DNA of 64,000 nt, from contig NZ_CP163518.1 in the NCBI RefSeq assembly GCF_041080625.1, forward strand, positions 9,231,501-9,295,500, in the 5' to 3' direction. The translations under genes were made by a program, and so were the position numbers. The first letter of the stretch is position 1. Each line of letters begins with the position of its first letter. This DNA comes from Streptomyces sp. CG1. Lineage in GTDB: Bacteria; Actinomycetota; Actinomycetes; Streptomycetales; Streptomycetaceae. The notes under the pieces are model-generated. The model saw only the letters and a list, made by a program, of their open reading frames with translations. It searched no databases and had not been told where the DNA came from. Shown in pieces: positions 1 to 7,631 of the stretch.

Positions 1-1
1 A

Positions 2-181
2 CAGAGCTACGGCGAGCCGGTACCGGCCCTACGGCTGCGCGGACTCGACCCGACGGCGTCCTACGAATGCCGCGAAACGGGCCAAGTCCACTGCGGCGCC
101 GTCCTGCTGCACCACGGGCTTCGCACCGGACTCAAGGGCGACCTGGACGCGACGGTTCTCCGGCTGCGCCGCATGGGCTGA
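2..181 (+). CDS. alpha-galactosidase, C-terminal end (partial)
   Basis: The window opens inside a reading frame that runs from base 2 to a TGA at 179-181. About 59 residues are visible. They include RLRGLDP, then a GAVLLHHGL segment and a LKGDLDATVL stretch. This is the layout of the C-terminal beta-sandwich of GH36 alpha-galactosidases, where a LRGLDP.YR turn is followed by the closing strands. The catalytic barrel lies outside the window, so the activity (release of terminal alpha-galactose) is inferred from the tail only. Confidence 0.6.
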   Translation, partial: QSYGEPVPALRLRGLDPTASYECRETGQVHCGAVLLHHGLRTGLKGDLDATVLRLRRMG

Positions 182-311
182 CGGCCTTCAACCCACCTGA
201 GGTCAGCCCTATTCCGGATTCGCAAACTATTTAAGGGTGTCTCTTCTCACCGTTCGTCAACCCCTCCTTACGGTCGCGTAGGTCACATCCGAAGGTGAAT
301 CATGGTGCGAC

Positions 312-1130
312 GTGGCAGACGATTCGAAGAATGACAACAGATCAGTGATCGGGTCGTACGTGGCGGTGGGGGACAGCTTCACCGAGGGCGTTGGCGATCC
401 CGGGCCCGACGGGGCGTATGTGGGCTGGGCCGACCGGTTCGCCGTACTGCTCGCCGACCGGCGGCCCGAGGGTGACTTCAAGTACACGAATCTCGCGGTA
501 CGCGGGAAGCTGCTCGACCAGATCGTGCAGGACCAGCTCCCGCAGGCCGTCGAACTGGCCCCGGACCTGGTCTCCTTCTGCGCGGGCGGCAACGACATCA
601 TCCGCCCCGGCACCGACCCGGACGAGGTGGCCGAGCGCTTCGAGCGGGCCGTGGCCCAGCTGACCGAGACCGTGGGCACGGTCATGGTGACGACCGGCTT
701 CGACACCCGCGGCGTCCCCCTGCTCAAGCATCTGCGCGGCAAGATCGCCACGTACAACGGGCATGTCCGGGCCATCGCGGACCGGTACGGCTGTCCCGTG
801 CTCGACCTGTGGTCCCTCAAGTCCGTTCAGGACCGCCGGGCCTGGGACGACGACCGGCTCCACCTCTCACCCGAGGGCCACACGCGCGTGGCGCTGCGCG
901 CCGGCCAGGCTCTCGGCCTTCAGATCCCGGCCGACCCCGAGCAGCCGTGGCCGCCGCTGCCGCCCCGGGGCACCCTGGACATCCGCCGCGACGACGTGCA
1001 CTGGGCCCGTGAGTACCTCGTCCCGTGGATCGGCCGCCGTCTGCGCGGCGAGTCCTCTGGTGACCATGTCACGGCGAAGGGCACCCTGTCCCCCGACGAC
1101 ATCAAACATCGCATCGCCTCAGTGGCCTGA
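312..1130 (+). CDS. SGNH/GDSL hydrolase
   Basis: A 272-residue serine esterase/lipase-like protein. Block I appears as GDSFTEGVGD near residue 20, with the catalytic Ser. The block III Asn is in GGNDI near residue 93, and the catalytic Asp/His pair is in DRLHLSPEGH near residue 180. No signal peptide is visible, so it is probably cytoplasmic. The GTG at 312 is used; an ATG at 302 is in another frame. The ribosome-binding match (GAAGG around 293) is weak and rather far. The gene stands alone and ends just before a strong hairpin. The substrate cannot be deduced; relatives hydrolyse short-chain esters. Confidence 0.85.
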   Translation: MADDSKNDNRSVIGSYVAVGDSFTEGVGDPGPDGAYVGWADRFAVLLADRRPEGDFKYTNLAVRGKLLDQIVQDQLPQAVELAPDLVSFCAGGNDIIRPGTDPDEVAERFERAVAQLTETVGTVMVTTGFDTRGVPLLKHLRGKIATYNGHVRAIADRYGCPVLDLWSLKSVQDRRAWDDDRLHLSPEGHTRVALRAGQALGLQIPADPEQPWPPLPPRGTLDIRRDDVHWAREYLVPWIGRRLRGESSGDHVTAKGTLSPDDIKHRIASVA

Positions 1131-1133
1131 CCC

Positions 1134-1181
1134 ACACCCCGTGCCCCACGCCGCGCAGCATGCGGTGGGGGCACGGGGTGT
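1134..1181. terminator. bidirectional hairpin terminator
   Basis: A long inverted repeat starts just after the esterase stop. The left arm ACACCCCGTGCCCCAC pairs with the right arm around 1165-1181 across a loop of about 15 bases, with one bulge. The neighbouring TetR gene ends at 1201 on the other strand, so the hairpin sits between convergent genes and could stop both. Confidence 0.75.
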
Positions 1182-1200
1182 TCGGGGGGCCGGACAGGCC

Positions 1201-1815
1201 CTAGCGTTCGGTCAACGCCTTCCGGTCCAGGCCCAGTTCCCGCGCGAGCGCGTCGTCGGCCCAGTCCTGTGCGCGGGTCCGCGGTACCGCGCCCGGGTAC
1301 GACGTCAGCTGTACGGCCAGCCCGTCCAGCAGTGCCGTCAGCCGCAGCGCGGCACCGGCTGGGTCGGCGCAGGCGAACTCGCCCGCTGCCACGCCCTCGG
1401 CGATGACATCGGTGATCGCCGCCTTCCACTGCTGGTCCAGGTCCCGGGTGACCTGCCGCAGTGCGGGCTCGCGCAGGGCCACGGCCCAGCCCTCGATCCA
1501 CAGCCGCCAGCCCTTGGCCTGCCCGGTCGGCGCGTACCAGCGCACCGCGGCCCGCAGCCGGCGCAGCGCGGACGTCCGCCGGCCCAGCAACTTGCGCAGA
1601 TGCGCGAGATCGTCCTCGGCCGCATAGGCGAACGCGGCCGCGACCAGCTTCTCCTTCGTCGAGAAGTGGTACAACACCAGCGCGTTGCTCACCCCGAGCG
1701 CCGCGGCCACGTCGGCGATCCTGACCGCCGCCACGCCCCGCGCCTCGATCTGCCCGATGGCGGCCCGCAGCAGCTCCTCGCGCCGCTCGGCCACGCTCAA
1801 CCGCACTCTCGCCAC
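1201..1815 (-). CDS. TetR family transcriptional regulator
   Basis: A 204-residue TetR/AcrR repressor. The N-terminal helix-turn-helix spans roughly residues 10-55 (AVRIADVAAALGVSNALVLY, then HFSTKEKL). The C-terminal part is an all-helical ligand domain of the BetI-like type. The gene diverges from a ruined amino-acid permease. The 180-base gap between them carries a 22-bp inverted repeat (1897-1918), a natural autoregulatory operator. Related palindromes occur near 5.24-5.31 kb at the other end of the same decayed catabolic cluster. I infer it controlled uptake and breakdown of an amino acid. The gene itself looks intact although most likely targets are dead. Confidence 0.85.
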   Translation of the reverse strand: MARVRLSVAERREELLRAAIGQIEARGVAAVRIADVAAALGVSNALVLYHFSTKEKLVAAAFAYAAEDDLAHLRKLLGRRTSALRRLRAAVRWYAPTGQAKGWRLWIEGWAVALREPALRQVTRDLDQQWKAAITDVIAEGVAAGEFACADPAGAALRLTALLDGLAVQLTSYPGAVPRTRAQDWADDALARELGLDRKALTER

Positions 1816-1896
1816 GCGGCCACCCTACACAGCCGCCCGGACACCCGCCGACGACCGCTTGACGCCCCTGCGCGGCCAGGGCCGCGGTAGCGCACT

Positions 1897-1918
1897 ACTG
1901 ACTGCTGGTTCAGTCAGT
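1897..1918. promoter_or_regulatory. probable TetR operator (site 1)
   Basis: The half-sites ACTGACTG (1897-1904) and CAGTCAGT (1911-1918) form a perfect inverted repeat around the six bases ctggtt. It lies in the divergent promoter region between the TetR gene and the permease remnant, where an autoregulatory operator is expected. The ACTGA...TCAGT outline recurs at 5241-5258, and TTCAG recurs at 5290-5305. Confidence 0.6.
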
Positions 1919-2001
1919 GAGCGATCCACTGTCACCGTCGGCCACCGTGCCACCGCCCCCCGCCGTCACAGGAGTCAGCCCGCGCCCGTGGGAGTCCGCC
2001 C

Positions 2002-2660
2002 GTGACCCACGCCCCGACCACCTCCGCGCACGCACCAGGCCCCGACACACCCGAACTCTCCGCCGGCTGGGGCGAGCAGCGCAGCCGGCTCCGGCAAGGA
2101 CCTGCGCCGGCCCGACGTCCTGTTCCTCCTCATCTGCACGCTCGTCGGCCTCGACACCATCGGCTCGCTGACCGCGCAGGGCCCGCAGGGGCTGACCTGG
2201 ACGGCGATCCTCGCGCTCGCGTTCTTCCTGCCGTACGGCCTCCTCGTCGCCGAACTCGGCGCCGCCTTCCCGGTACAGGGTGCTGTACCGGATCTCCAAC
2301 CCGGTCTGGGTGGGCGGCAGCCTGTGCATCAAGCCGTCGTACAGTCGGTGCGGACCGGCAAGCGGGTGCCGGCCGCCGGTGCCGTCGCCCGGATCGTGCT
2401 GCTGCGCTTCTTCCTCGTCTCGGTCGTCGTCTACGCCGTCCTCCGCAACGGCGTCCACGACCTGCCCGCCGGCGGCTTCACCCCGACGTACACCCGGCTT
2501 CGTCGCCCTCGTTCCGGTCCTGATCTTCAACTACGTCGGCTTCGAACTGCGCAGCTCCGCGGCCGAGGAGATGCGCAACCCGCGCCGCGACATCCCCCTG
2601 TCCGTCCTCCGCTCGGGCCTCGCCGCTTTCGTGCTCTACGGCGGGTCGATCGCGGCGGAC
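2002..2660 (+). pseudogene. amino-acid permease (APC family) remnant
   Basis: Pieces of an APC-superfamily permease appear in three frames. A GTG at 2002 opens the reading. A first piece (about 2115-2275) encodes DVLFLLICTLVGLDTIGSLT and PYGLLVAELGAAFP, the first two membrane helices. A later piece (about 2495-2640) encodes FNYVGFELRSSAAEEMRNP and RRDIPLSVLRSGL, the signature loop of amino-acid/polyamine permeases. Frameshifts separate the pieces, the middle helices are deleted, and the C-terminal half is missing where a reverse-strand remnant begins. It cannot make a working transporter. Confidence 0.8.
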
Positions 2661-2684
2661 GGCACGGCCGGGTCGTGCCGGACT

Positions 2685-3357
2685 GCCGGCGATCAACTCG
2701 TGGGCGTGTGCCGGTGTCGCCAGGGCTTCGACGGCATAGCGTGCGGCACCGGTGGACGCGCGCATCCCGGCGAGGGCCGCGCGTACGGCGTCCTCGTCGG
2801 CGAGGCCAAGCGCCACCCCGCCCGCCTCCGTCTTGTGTGCGAGGCGGGCGAGCAGCCGCCCGATCTCCAGGGCGAGGTTCCTGCTCTGCCACACCAGTTC
2901 CACCGCGCCCGCCGGGAACTCGCCCCAGCTGAGCAGCAGTTCACCGTCTGTGTCGACCAGGCCCAGGCGGTTGGGCCCGAACAGCCGGGCGCCGTACGCG
3001 ATCACCTCACGGGCCGACGCCCGCTCCTCGGCCGGCCCCGCCGGAGGTGATGACGGTGAAGCAGCGGACACCGGCCGCCAGTCCCTCGGTCACCACGGGC
3101 CGTACCTGTGTGGGGGCGGCACGGCCACCACGACGTGCTCGCAGCCGGGCCCGTCGAGCCCGGTCCGGAACGGTACGCCGTCCGGCCTGCCGCCCCGCCG
3201 CTTCACCAGATGTACCTCCCGCCGCCCCCGTCCCGCCAGAGCCCCCTTGGCCAGCCAGTAGCCCCACTTCCCGGGCTGCGCCGAGGCACCGACGACAGCG
3301 ACGGAGGCCGGGTCGAAGAGGTGCGCGAGCGCGTCCGGGGGAGGCTCGACGGGCCCG
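2685..3357 (-). pseudogene. NDP-forming acyl-CoA synthetase remnant
   Basis: On the minus strand the start of a CoA-binding domain is readable as FDPASVAVVGASAQPGKWGY (about 3315-3256). It continues through an EHVVVAVPP segment. After a frameshift come TEGLAAGVRCFTVITSGG and then YGARLFGPNRLGLVD, the GPN.LG motif of succinyl-CoA-synthetase-like proteins. A final piece, HKTEAGGVALGL, belongs to the ATP-grasp domain, so a large internal deletion has occurred. The fragment abuts the 3' end of the dehydrogenase gene, and the two were probably one operon. Such enzymes make acyl-CoA from the acid produced by oxo-acid decarboxylation. Confidence 0.7.
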
Positions 3358-4542
3358 TCACCGGTACCACCCGAAGCGGGCCGTGATCGCCGGGAGCCGG
3401 TCGGTCACCAGGGCGTGGGCGGCCGCGCGCGGGGTCGTACCGTCGGCGTCCGCGCGGTCGAGCATCAGGTCGACCAGGGCGCGCATGGAGCGCCGGATGT
3501 GGGCGAACGCCTCCTCGGCGTCGGCGCCGATGTCACCGAAGAGGGTCCACCACCACCAGGCGTTCGTCCCGGAGTTGACCACCACGTCCGGCAGCACGGT
3601 CACCCCGCGAGCGGCCAGCAACTCCTCCGCCTCCGGCAGCACGGGCATGTTGGCGGCCTCGACGATCCAGCGGGCGCGTATCCGGTGCTGGTCGGCGGTG
3701 TCGATCGCGTACGACACGGCCGCCGGCACCAGCACCTCCGCGTCGGCGGACAGCCAGGCGGCACCGGGCAGTTCGCGGTCACCGGGGCGCAGTACACGGC
3801 GGTCGACCGTGCCGTAGGCGTCCCGCGCGTCCAGCAGCGCCTCGACGTCGAGCCCCGCCGGATTGGCGATCGTGCCCTTGATATCGGCGACCGCCACAAC
3901 CGTCAGCCCCGCGCGCGTGAGGAACCGCGCGGTGGCCCCGCCCATCGTGCCGAGCCCTTGCACGGCGACCCGGGTGCCCGGGTACGGCACAGCGGCCCGG
4001 TCCAGCGCGGCGAGCACCGACTCGGCGACCCCGCAGCCGCCGGCCAGTTCGTCCAGGCCGATGCCGTCCACCTCGACCGCGAAGGCGTCCGCGAGCCGCT
4101 TTCGGGCTGTCGCCTCGTCGTCCAGCAACGGGTACACCGCCTGGATCGAGGAGGCCAGGCCGGCTTCGGCCGCCGCGCGGTCGATCAGGTCCTGGGTGAG
4201 GCCGAGGTCCTCGCCGGTGGTCCAGAAGCTCTCTATGTACGGTCGCATGGCGCGCAGATAGCGCACCAGCAGCTCGTACGCCTCCGGGGCCTGGGGATCG
4301 CAGTCGATGCCGCCCTTGGCGCCGCCGAGCGGGACGTAACGGGCCTCGGGATCGTAGTGCAGGGCCTCCTTCATCGTCATGCCCCGGGCGAGCCCCGTCA
4401 CCTCCTCCAGCGTGCAGCCGGGACGCATCCGCAGCCCGCCGCTGGCCACGCCGCGTACCAGCCGGTCCACGACCAGGAAGCCCTGGCGGCCGGTGACATG
4501 GTCGGTCCAGACGAGCGACATCAGGGGAGCGCGGGCGGTCAT
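3358..4542 (-). CDS. Glu/Leu/Phe/Val dehydrogenase
   Basis: A 394-residue amino-acid dehydrogenase of the Glu/Leu/Phe/Val superfamily, which interconverts an L-amino acid and its 2-oxo acid with NAD(P). The substrate Lys lies in VPLGGAKGGIDCDP (about residue 75). The dinucleotide fold shows GLGTMGGATARFL (about residue 205), and the C-terminal part has PEAEELLAARGVTVLPDVVV and the SGTNA motif. The ATG at 4542 is chosen because it overlaps the upstream stop as ATGA and gives the family's usual start; the open frame extends further upstream but that part is non-coding in style. It is the only enzyme of the 1.2-5.3 kb locus with an undamaged frame. The exact amino acid is unknown. Confidence 0.85.
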   Translation of the reverse strand: MTARAPLMSLVWTDHVTGRQGFLVVDRLVRGVASGGLRMRPGCTLEEVTGLARGMTMKEALHYDPEARYVPLGGAKGGIDCDPQAPEAYELLVRYLRAMRPYIESFWTTGEDLGLTQDLIDRAAAEAGLASSIQAVYPLLDDEATARKRLADAFAVEVDGIGLDELAGGCGVAESVLAALDRAAVPYPGTRVAVQGLGTMGGATARFLTRAGLTVVAVADIKGTIANPAGLDVEALLDARDAYGTVDRRVLRPGDRELPGAAWLSADAEVLVPAAVSYAIDTADQHRIRARWIVEAANMPVLPEAEELLAARGVTVLPDVVVNSGTNAWWWWTLFGDIGADAEEAFAHIRRSMRALVDLMLDRADADGTTPRAAAHALVTDRLPAITARFGWYR

Positions 4543-5170
4543 GAGGTCTCCTCGAGGACGGTGATCAAGGTGGGGCCGGGCCGGCTCAGGGCCTCGGTGA
4601 GGGCACGCGCCGGCGCGGCGGGATCGCACGCGCGCGTGCCGTGTCCTCCGTACTCTCGGGCCAGGGCGGGCAGGTCGACCGGCGGGAGGTCCACCGTGGC
4701 CGGGACGTCGCCGCGCACCCGCATCTCGTCGCGGATCTCGCAGTAGCCGCCGTTGTCGAACACCACTATGAGCAATGGGAGTTGCAGCCGCACGGCGGTT
4801 GCCAGTTCCTGCACCGTGCACTGCAGCCCGCCGTCTCCGCTGAGCGCGAGCACCTGCCGGTGCGGTTCGGCGACCTCGGCGCGGAGGGCGGCGGGCAGTG
4901 CGTAGCCGAGGATGCCGAAGCCGGTGGCGTGCAGATAGCGGCCCTCCGGACCGATGGGGAGGTGAGGAAGGGCGCCGTAGTAGCAGCACTGGGCACTGTC
5001 GGAGGTGATGACGGCGTCGGGCGCCAGCACCTCCCGGACGGCCCGCAGACACGGGATCCAGCGGGCGTCCCGCGTGGCCGTATCGCGTCGCGGGCGAAAG
5101 CGCGGGCGAGATCGACGCTGTCGCACTGTTCCGGGCGGAGCGGGACCAGCTCGGTGGGGAGGTCGGTCAT
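4539..5170 (-). pseudogene. ThDP-dependent 2-oxo-acid decarboxylase-like remnant
   Basis: The C-terminal ThDP-binding domain of an acetolactate-synthase-like enzyme is readable. It shows SDSAQCCYYGALPHLPIG, TGFGILGYALPAALRAE, then the cofactor motif SGDGGLQCTVQELATA ending in FDNGGYCEIRDEM. A well-placed start exists at 5170 behind GGAGG, but that frame breaks after about 30 codons near 5085-5100. About 210 codons remain in total against roughly 550 in the family, so the PYR and central domains are gone. The end overlaps the dehydrogenase start (ATGA). The arrangement fits an AruI-like guanidino-oxo-acid decarboxylase, but that substrate is inference. Confidence 0.75.
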
Positions 5171-5240
5171 GGCGCCTCCGAGGCGGCAGCGGACGGTGGT
5201 GGGCGAGGGGAGTCCGGCAGATCTGCTCCTGTGCCGCTTT

Positions 5241-5258
5241 ACTGAATCGCGAGTCAGT
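5241..5258. promoter_or_regulatory. probable TetR operator (site 2)
   Basis: ACTGAATCGCGAGTCAGT is an 18-bp palindrome with a single mismatched pair. It lies about 70 bases upstream of the start of the ThDP-enzyme remnant and shares ACTGA/TCAGT ends with the site beside the TetR gene at 1897-1918. Confidence 0.5.
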
Positions 5259-5289
5259 ATCCGGAGCGGGCCCGTGTCCTGTCAATGTG

Positions 5290-5305
5290 CTGAACGGAGG
5301 TTCAG
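5290..5305. promoter_or_regulatory. probable TetR operator (site 3)
   Basis: CTGAAC-ggag-GTTCAG is a perfect inverted repeat, between the divergent ThDP remnant and the MBL hydrolase gene. GGTTCAG also occurs inside site 1. It could bind the same TetR protein and might still act on the MBL gene that starts about 100 bases further on. Confidence 0.45.
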
Positions 5306-5402
5306 TAGCGCGGGCTGCGTCTCCGTTGGCACCCCGGCGGTCCCGGGCTGTCGGAGGGGCCGACCATAATGGGGAGCCTCACCCACTCCACCGGGAGGTA
5401 CC

Positions 5403-6599
5403 GTGACCGGAATGCGTTCCTCGAGCTCCGGGTTCCGCGCGCTGCGGCCGGCGGCGTTCGGCGCGGACCCGGGCGGTGAGCGCCTGGCACGCATCCGCCG
5501 CTCCCCCCACTTCAAGGACGGCGTCTTCCAGAACCCGGGAGGAGCGGCACGCACCCGGCCCTCCGGTTCCACGCTGGACATCGCCAAGGTGTTCCTCGAC
5601 AAGGACACCCGGCCTCTCCGCGCCCCGAAGGGCACCGTCCCGGTGCACCCCACAACCTTCGCCGACCTGGCCAAGCCGCCCGCCACGGGGCTGCGGCTGA
5701 CCTGGATGGGCCACTCCAGCGTCCTCGCGGAGATCGACGGCCACCGGGTGCTGTTCGACCCGGTCTGGGGCGAGCGCTGCTCCCCTTTCCCCTTCGCCGG
5801 GCCCAAGCGGCTGCACCCCGTGCCGCTCCCGCTGGCCGCGCTCGGCGAGGTCGACGTGGTCGTCATCTCGCACGACCACTACGACCATCTGGACCTGCCC
5901 ACGATCAAGGCGCTGGCGGGCACGGACACCGTGTTCGCCGTGCCGCTGGGCGTCGGCGCCCACCTCGAGCACTGGGGCGTCTCCCCGGACCGGCTGCGCG
6001 AGCTGGACTGGCACGAGGCCACCAGAATCGGCGGGCTCACCCTCACCGCCACCCCGGCCCGCCACTTCTGCGGCCGCGGCCTGCGCAACACCCAGCACAC
6101 CCTCTGGGCCTCCTGGGCCGTCGCCGGCGAGGAGCACCGGATCTACCACAGCGGTGACACCGGCTACTTCGAGGGCTTCACGGAGATCGGTGCGGCCCAC
6201 GGCCCGTTCGACGCCACGATGATCCAGATCGGTGCGTACAGCGAGTTCTGGCCCGACATCCACATGACCCCCGAGGAGGGCCTGCGCGCCCACCTCGACC
6301 TGCAGGGAGGCGCCCCGCACGGCGCGCTGCTGCCGATCCACTGGGGCACCTTCAATCTCGCCCCGCACGCATGGGCCGAGCCGGGGGAGTGGACCAAGGA
6401 CGCGGCCGAGGAAGTCGGCCAGGCGGTGGCGCTCCCCCGGCCGGGCGAGCCGTTTGAGCCTGCGGGCAAGCTGCCTGCGGACCCGTGGTGGAGGGCGGTG
6501 TCTCGCCCCATCGAGCATCCCTGGCGTCGGCGCAAGATCGCCGAAGTGGTTTCGGATGACACGCTCAGCGGCGATCTCGATCTGGCCGGCGAGCGGTGA
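5403..6599 (+). CDS. MBL-fold metallo-hydrolase (UlaG/NAPE-PLD-like)
   Basis: A 398-residue metallo-beta-lactamase-fold protein. The metal motif HDHYDHLD sits near residue 160. Further metal ligands follow in ATPARHFCGRG (about 220), HSGDTGYFEG (about 250) and PIHWGTFNLAPH (about 315). The WMGHSSVL segment and this order match the PF12706 group that includes NAPE-phospholipase D and UlaG. No signal peptide is seen. The GTG at 5403 follows GGGAGG at good spacing. The segment around PDIHMTPEEG has an exact 28-base copy at 35603-35630, apparently from a lost relative. The substrate is unknown. Confidence 0.85.
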   Translation: MTGMRSSSSGFRALRPAAFGADPGGERLARIRRSPHFKDGVFQNPGGAARTRPSGSTLDIAKVFLDKDTRPLRAPKGTVPVHPTTFADLAKPPATGLRLTWMGHSSVLAEIDGHRVLFDPVWGERCSPFPFAGPKRLHPVPLPLAALGEVDVVVISHDHYDHLDLPTIKALAGTDTVFAVPLGVGAHLEHWGVSPDRLRELDWHEATRIGGLTLTATPARHFCGRGLRNTQHTLWASWAVAGEEHRIYHSGDTGYFEGFTEIGAAHGPFDATMIQIGAYSEFWPDIHMTPEEGLRAHLDLQGGAPHGALLPIHWGTFNLAPHAWAEPGEWTKDAAEEVGQAVALPRPGEPFEPAGKLPADPWWRAVSRPIEHPWRRRKIAEVVSDDTLSGDLDLAGER

Positions 6600-6802
6600 C
6601 GACGGATGCTGACCTGGCACAGATCACGCGCTTATGGGGCAGCCTGTCGCCGACGGGCCGAGAACGGGCCGTGCGAGCAATCGACGGATCTGCTCGCCCC
6701 GAGCCAAGAGAGCAGCCCATCGGATTCACGCCGTTACCGACTTCGAGCGGCTCTTCCCGCGTCATTGTGCGCACGCACATGGTCCCAGCTTGGGATGAGT
6801 GA
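6596..6802 (+). CDS. small hypothetical protein
   Basis: A 68-codon frame starts with a GTG that overlaps the MBL stop (GTGA), which suggests translational coupling. The product begins MTTDADLAQITRLWGSLSPT and has a helical charged first half, with a Pro/Ser-rich second half. I do not recognise it. The second half looks less like coding sequence, and the frame lies at the edge of transposon debris, so it may be a broken remnant of a longer gene. Confidence 0.3.
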   Translation: MTTDADLAQITRLWGSLSPTGRERAVRAIDGSARPEPREQPIGFTPLPTSSGSSRVIVRTHMVPAWDE

Positions 6803-6835
6803 GCCAGTCGAACAGGCTCGCTGTGGCCGATTGAT

Positions 6836-7617
6836 TCATTCACTGGCCGAGAGCTGAGCCACCGGGCGGCGCCGTTGGTTTCTCGCTGTGAGGCGTAGAG
6901 CGATCATTGCATAGCCCCTGGTCATAGAGGCGGCCACCGCGCAACCTCTCGGATGTGCAGGATCATTCCGGTTCAGATAGCCGGTGAGCCCGAGGGCTTT
7001 GATCTCGTCGAAGAGGTGCTGGACGGGGACGGCGGGTTCCTCGGTGCGGCGTTTGCGCAGGTGTTCGCGGTAGGGGTCGACGAGGCTCGCGCGGTATTTG
7101 GGGATGCGGAGCATGCTCTCAGGGCGGTCGGCTCGGGCGTAGCGTTTGACGGTGCTCAGGGCCAGTTGCAGGCGGCGGGCGCATTCGAGCAGGCCGTGGA
7201 CCTGGTGCCAGCGTTCCAGGGTGGTCTGTACGCGGGCAGGGCGCGGCGGATGGCCTCGGCGTAGGCCGCGGAGCCGTCACGGCACACGACCTCGATGCCC
7301 GGATGCTCGCGTAGCCACGCCTCCAAGGTGTCGGCTGTGCGGTCGGGCAACACGTCGATGCGCTCATGGGTCTCGGCGTCGATCACCACGGTGGCATAGC
7401 GGTGCCGCCGGCGCAGAGCGAAGTCATCGACGCCGATCACGCGGGGCACCCGCCCGGTGGGCAACGGGATGCGCAGCAGGGTGCGTAGGGCCGTATGACG
7501 AGACAGGCCCACCGCGAGTGTCGCCAGCAACCGTGCCGCCGCCCGGCCCGCTAACTCCTTGACCACAGCGTTGACTTGCCCTGGCCGAAGAAACCGACGC
7601 TGGTCACAACAAGCCAT
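6836..7617 (-). pseudogene. ISL3-family transposase remnant
   Basis: Two minus-strand pieces belong to one transposase. The upstream piece (7156-7617) carries the DDE-domain start [20 protein letters not shown] and [15 protein letters not shown], typical of the ISL3 family. The second piece (6836-7114) starts PKYRASLVDPYREHLRKR and is in another frame. The zinc-ribbon N-terminus and the terminal inverted repeats are missing. The fragment directly abuts the 3' end of the ABC permease gene. Confidence 0.8.
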
Positions 7618-7631
7618 GGCGTTTACGGGTC

